DNA of 64,000 nt from Ancylostoma caninum (Eukaryota; Nematoda; Chromadorea; Rhabditida; Ancylostomatidae). Below, piece by piece: positions 60,527 through 64,000 of this stretch. Below the pieces are notes generated by a model, which worked only from the letters and a program-made list of their open reading frames with translations, was not told the DNA's origin and made no database searches. The position numbers and the translations under genes are program-made. The stretch's first letter is position 1; the number at the start of each line of letters is the position of its first letter. The stretch lies in contig JBAJFG010000150.1 in the NCBI GenBank assembly GCA_037903475.1, positions 868,001 through 932,000 on the forward strand. Direction: 5' to 3'.

Positions 60527-62585
60527 CTAGCGCCCCTTCGGGACGCTAGAAAGTGGGGTGGGGCAGCCACTTGAGGTACGTAGAAAAGCTTCACGCATGT
60601 GAAATGCTTAGAGAATTAACAAAAAAGCAAGGCTAATCATTAACTGAGCTCAAAAACGGAACCCTCTTTATAAATTGCGTATAGTATATTCTACCAGTCT
60701 GGCCGCCTCCCCAACGTCGGGCTTCCACACTTCTCGTGGTCCTTGCCTTCTTGCAAATTCTTAATCACACACTTACATGTAGAACTATTTTCCGATACAA
60801 TGGTACTACCTACTGTTTTTTTTTGTTTTTGAAAGTGCATTCATTCAACGCCTATGGACCCATCATGGCCAGCCACTCCCAACTCTGCGCAGGAGTATCT
60901 TCCAGATGGCTTAAGAACCTGTGTGCAACTCAGCATAACCAACGTAGTGCGAATAATCACTTTTCCACACTACTGGGCCAGACCGACTCATTCTCCATCT
61001 GTGGTCCCGTATCCTGACGTTTTCCCCCACGGTTAGGCCGAGACAGACCCATTCTCCATCGGTGGACCCTTATCCTGGTGTTTTCCCTACCAATGGCCAC
61101 GACGGATCCATTCTTCATCCGTGCACCCGTATCCTTGCGTTTTCCCCACTACTGGCCGCAGGCAGACCCAATCTCCATCTGAGAACCCGTATACTGACGT
61201 TTTCCCCACTACTGGGCCGGGGCAGATCCGTTCTCTATCCGAGGACCCGTGTGTTTTCGTTTTTCCCACTACTGGGCCACGATGTACCTATTCTCCATCC
61301 ATGGACCCTTATCCTGGTGTTTTCCCCAAAACTGGCTACAGCGGACCCATTCTTCATCGTGGACCCGTATACTGGCGTTTTTCCCACGACTGGGCCAGGC
61401 CGACCCATCATCGATCTGTTGGCCCGTATACTGGCGTTTCCCCCACTACTGGGCCAGACCGACCCATCCTCCATCCGTGCCCCCATATCCTGGCGTTTTC
61501 CCGACTATTGGCCACGGCAGACCCATCCTTCATCGTGGACCTGTATACTGGCGTTCTTCCCACTACTGGGCCAGGCCAACACATCCTCCATCTGTGGACC
61601 CGTATACTGGCGTTACCCCCACTAAAGGCCACGGCCAATCCGTCCCTCATCTCTGGACCTTTATCCTGGCGTTTTCCTTACTATTGGCCACGATGGGTTC
61701 TTTCTCCGTCCGTGCTCCCATATTCTGACGTTTTCCCGACTATTGACCATTTCTTCATCAGTGGAGCCTTATCCTGGCGTATCCCCCCCCCCCTCCTACT
61801 GGGCCTCGGCAAACCCATTCTTCATCGTGGACCCGTATACCGGCGTTCTTCCCACTACTGGGGCAGGGCAGACCCGTTCTCCATCCGTGGACCCGTATGT
61901 TGGCGTTTCCTCCATTGTTGGGGCACGGCGGACCCTTTTTCGATCGATGGATTCCTATCCTGGTGTTCTGGTGTTTTATTTCTGAACTATGGAGCCCCGG
62001 CACATTTGTCATTCATCAGTGCACCCGCACTCCTTGTAAATCTCGCGAATAATGGAAGAAAGTTAGGAAATATTCAGAGTTTGGTTAATTGCATGTGCTT
62101 TCAGGAAATGTCACAACAGCTTAGGATGACCCGTTCTTCCTGTGTGTTGGATTGTACTGTCCTTCTTAAAAACAAACACAGATCCTACGACTCCCTAATC
62201 TCTGCGGGACCTCGTGAATAAGTGCGCCAAACGCACTTTCCTACTGCAAGGACCGAGTGCGCTCCATCGCTGCGCGACCTCTCAGGATGCTCATCCATCC
62301 AAGCGAGGTGGAACACTTCCAGTGCACCGTCCTTGTGTGGACGATTCTGCCAAAGTGGCAACACAGGGGCTACTCTGCTCGGTACACTGCTGTTACGCAA
62401 TGTCAAGTCGTTGTAAACTCGGCTAAACTCGGCTAAACACTTCTCTAGCCCGGAGGGCTCGAGACCGCTTGAGTAGGCTCCTGCCATGAAACCCTGAAAG
62501 CACTGTCTAAACCTCTCGCTTTCATCATTGGAGACTGTATCCATTTTTCCGTCAGTGCCGCCCTTACGGTGCTTTGTTATATAGA
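60527..62585 (-). mobile_element. Helitron-like element K4, 2059 bp, with empty site in the window
   Basis: On the minus strand it starts A|TCTATATAACAAAGCACCG at 62585 and ends CGAAGGGGCGCTAG|T at 60527. The flanking bases ATGTGA (to 60526) and TGCTCCTCAG (from 62586) are directly joined in T1 as ATGTGATGCCCCTCAG (A53827|T53828). Insertion between A and T without duplication, TC start, CTAG end and a terminal hairpin together identify a Helitron-type insertion. It carries ~60-bp repeats (60960-62000), the tail shared with K2 and K3, and the internal H-like hairpin end at 60694. The 119-codon open frame at its 5' side (62185-62544, minus) is not conserved in K1 or K2. Confidence 0.85.
60960..62000 (-). 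repeat. K-type ~60-bp minisatellite of K4, ~17 units
   Basis: Units read GTGGACCCGTATACTGGCGT and CCCACTACTGGGCCAGGCCG on the plus strand; more uniform than the K3 array. Confidence 0.92.
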
Positions 62586-63114
62586 TGCTCCTCAGAACTT
62601 CATTCTAAGTCCAGCTGTTATCTGCGCAACACCTACTTTTTTCAATCGGACATAACGCCCTTATTTCTACATTTTGATTGTGGCAAAATCCCACCGATTT
62701 TGGGATAACTTATCTCTGGAAGTATCAGCGGCTATGCTCGGAGTGATTTTGCTCAGTGAAGAATTCGAACCACAATTGCACGCTTATGTGAACCCTGCTT
62801 TGCAAGACTTAAAATGCATCTTGCTAAATCCATCTTTTAGTCTGGGACTAGGTCCCGGACCCGACTTACCCTCATCGATATAGGTGAAGGTTCCCTACCT
62901 GGACACCATCGGATGTGATGATGGGCTGAGGTATGTCTCAGCTTATCGGACCTCTGACAGCAGATTGATCGAGCCTGTGTTATTTTGCGCATGGCTCATC
63001 CGTTTCACACTGTCATAGGGGTGTGGCATTCGAGGGAAATGGTTTTTTGAGGAATTGGGAGAAATAAGTAAAAAAAAAGAAGAAAAGTGAGTGAGATGCA
63101 TTCATATTCATTCT

Positions 63115-63464
63115 CGCACCGTCCGAGCGTACGCCGAGTGTGGGCCGTAAAGTCTCTGCAGGACGCTTCTAGCGGATGAGGGAGCGCTTATGAGATTTAC
63201 CGTGTTTCACGAGTCGCAAATAGTTCTCGTTTCGTGCATGACCGATCCAAAGCAGTGACTCAAGGAACATGGAAAACCGTACGAACGCTCAGCAATTACC
63301 GTGCGAGCGCTCTTCAATGAACGTACCAGAAGCGCTAACGGGGAGCGCTCAGCCGGTCATTGCTGAGCGTTCGGACGGTCATTGCTGAGCGCTCGCACGG
63401 TTCCATATCTGAGACCGTACCACCCGCGCTGGCGAGGAGCGCTCGCACGGTTCGAGTGTCTGAG
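63115..63464. repeat. GAGCGCTC satellite-like repeats in T2
   Basis: Counterpart of 55140-55533 in T1, with GTGCGAGCGCTC and GAGCGCTCGCACGGTT motifs up to the right end of T2. Confidence 0.85.
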
Positions 63465-63645
63465 ACTGAACCCTCTCGTCCACTGGCTGAGAATTTCGAA
63501 ATTCTCGGCCAAAGAAACCAGTAACTTATGGCGTCTTCGACGTTTCCACGAAACTTAAAGTACATCTTTGTCCTCAGCGGCTCGCGTCTGTTCGACCGAA
63601 ATGGGAATCTCAAATGTGGCCCATGAACTGAGACACTGCCTTTAA

Positions 63646-64000
63646 TAGACCAGCCGTGTACTACTACTACACGGAGGGATACTGGGGGGGGGGGTCCGAC
63701 GACTCGTAACAAAATGTATACTGCTTCATGCAGTTTGTGATGCTGATCTCAAATCTGTTTACCTTATCTCCTGAGGAATCTTCAGTGAAGAGTTATGCTG
63801 GCATAATTGCGGTCTGTCCAAACCGGCTAAATTTGACTTCCGAGTTATATTCTGCTCAGAATATGCTCTGAAACCACCTCATACATTTAGATGAATTGAA
63901 ACATATTCATGTTTCCGGAGCGTGATTAAATTCGGGTGATTTCCAGCGATCTTCTAGCGAAATACATCTTAGAAGCCAAATCCAGGCTGTCTCGCGCAAA
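63646..64000. other. Unassigned stretch
   Basis: Nothing recognised beyond the right end of P2; a poly-G run lies at about 63685. Confidence 0.45.

Larger units (their letters stand above)
56314..63464. mobile_element. TIR element T2, 7151 bp with two large insertions
   Basis: Same ends as T1 (CTCAGACACTTGAACCGTGC and inverse). Flanks are AA and AC, compatible with a 2-bp duplication with one change. Without element E (56529-60316) and Helitron K4 (60527-62585) its body aligns with T1: 60321-60526 with 53625-53827 and 62586-63464 with 53828-55533. It is inserted in P2. Confidence 0.85.
56013..63645. mobile_element. TIR element P2, split by element T2
   Basis: Left part 56013-56313 and right part 63465-63645 together match P1 (13769-14245) end to end. 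The ends read TTTAAAGGCAGTGTCTCACC and inverse. The break is at the same point where P1 reads GCTGCGGAATGAACCC. Confidence 0.8.

Noticed and set aside
61062..62221. Open frames of 366 and 187 codons over the K4 array
   Set aside because: They follow the ~60-bp repeat (a multiple of three), run antisense to the Helitron and are not kept in K2 or K3.
62185..62544. 119-codon minus-strand frame in K4
   Set aside because: Starts near the K4 5' end and looks protein-like, but the frame is not conserved in K1 or K2 and no domain is recognised.

Overview
This window looks like gene-poor, repeat-saturated chromosome from a nematode, most likely a strongylid of the hookworm kind. Three things suggest this: a mariner element of the hookworm type (7.8-9.0 kb), degenerate TTAGGC (nematode telomere-type) repeats inside a foldback at 13.3 kb, and short 3' splice sites with a T-rich tract before AG. 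I found no intact protein-coding gene, no rRNA gene, no convincing functional tRNA gene and no CRISPR array. Almost every long open frame here is a by-product of tandem repeats (CA/GT runs, ~59-60 bp minisatellites) or of decayed transposons.

Layout. 1.3-2.7 kb: truncated Helitron-like element K1 carrying a foldback MITE. 6.2-10.7 kb: Helitron-like element H4 (minus strand), opened by a hAT-like element (7239-9520), itself opened by a mariner (7773-9021); H4 carries a pure 648-bp CA tract. 12.0-12.9 kb: Helitron-like H1. 13.2-20.6 kb: several foldback/TIR elements and a dead second mariner. 21.2-30.8 kb: two copies of an RTE-type retrotransposon 3' end with ~118-bp internal repeats; the first is split by a 7.05-kb palindromic element G. 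30.8-33.9 kb: a Tc1-like MITE and another TIR element. 33.9-37.0 kb: Helitron-like H2 with ~37 units of a 59-bp minisatellite. 37.1-46.0 kb: two Helitron-like K copies (K2 plus, K3 minus) facing each other around an AT-rich, broken reverse transcriptase of Penelope-like character and a partial H5. 46.5-47.5 kb: H3. 51.6-52.8 kb: dead LINE reverse transcriptase. 53.4-55.5 kb and 56.3-63.5 kb: two copies (T1, T2) of a TIR element. T2 sits inside a further TIR element (P2) and contains an element (E) carrying a broken fragment of a JNK-type MAP kinase, plus a complete Helitron-like insertion (K4).

How it fits together. Several insertions can be dated against each other because the window also holds the matching empty site. 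K4 lies exactly between an A and a T that are adjacent in T1, with no target duplication, which is the Helitron signature. T2 interrupts a P sequence that is intact at 13.8-14.2 kb. G interrupts an RTE 3' end that is intact at 30.7 kb. The Helitron-like H and K families both carry internal arrays of related ~60-bp repeats whose copy number differs widely, and the H copies have a terminal GT/CA tract of 9 to 324 units. The most unusual content is this set of minisatellite-bearing Helitron-like elements, the shared CTCAGACAYT-ended foldback group (G, T1, T2), and the captured kinase fragment.
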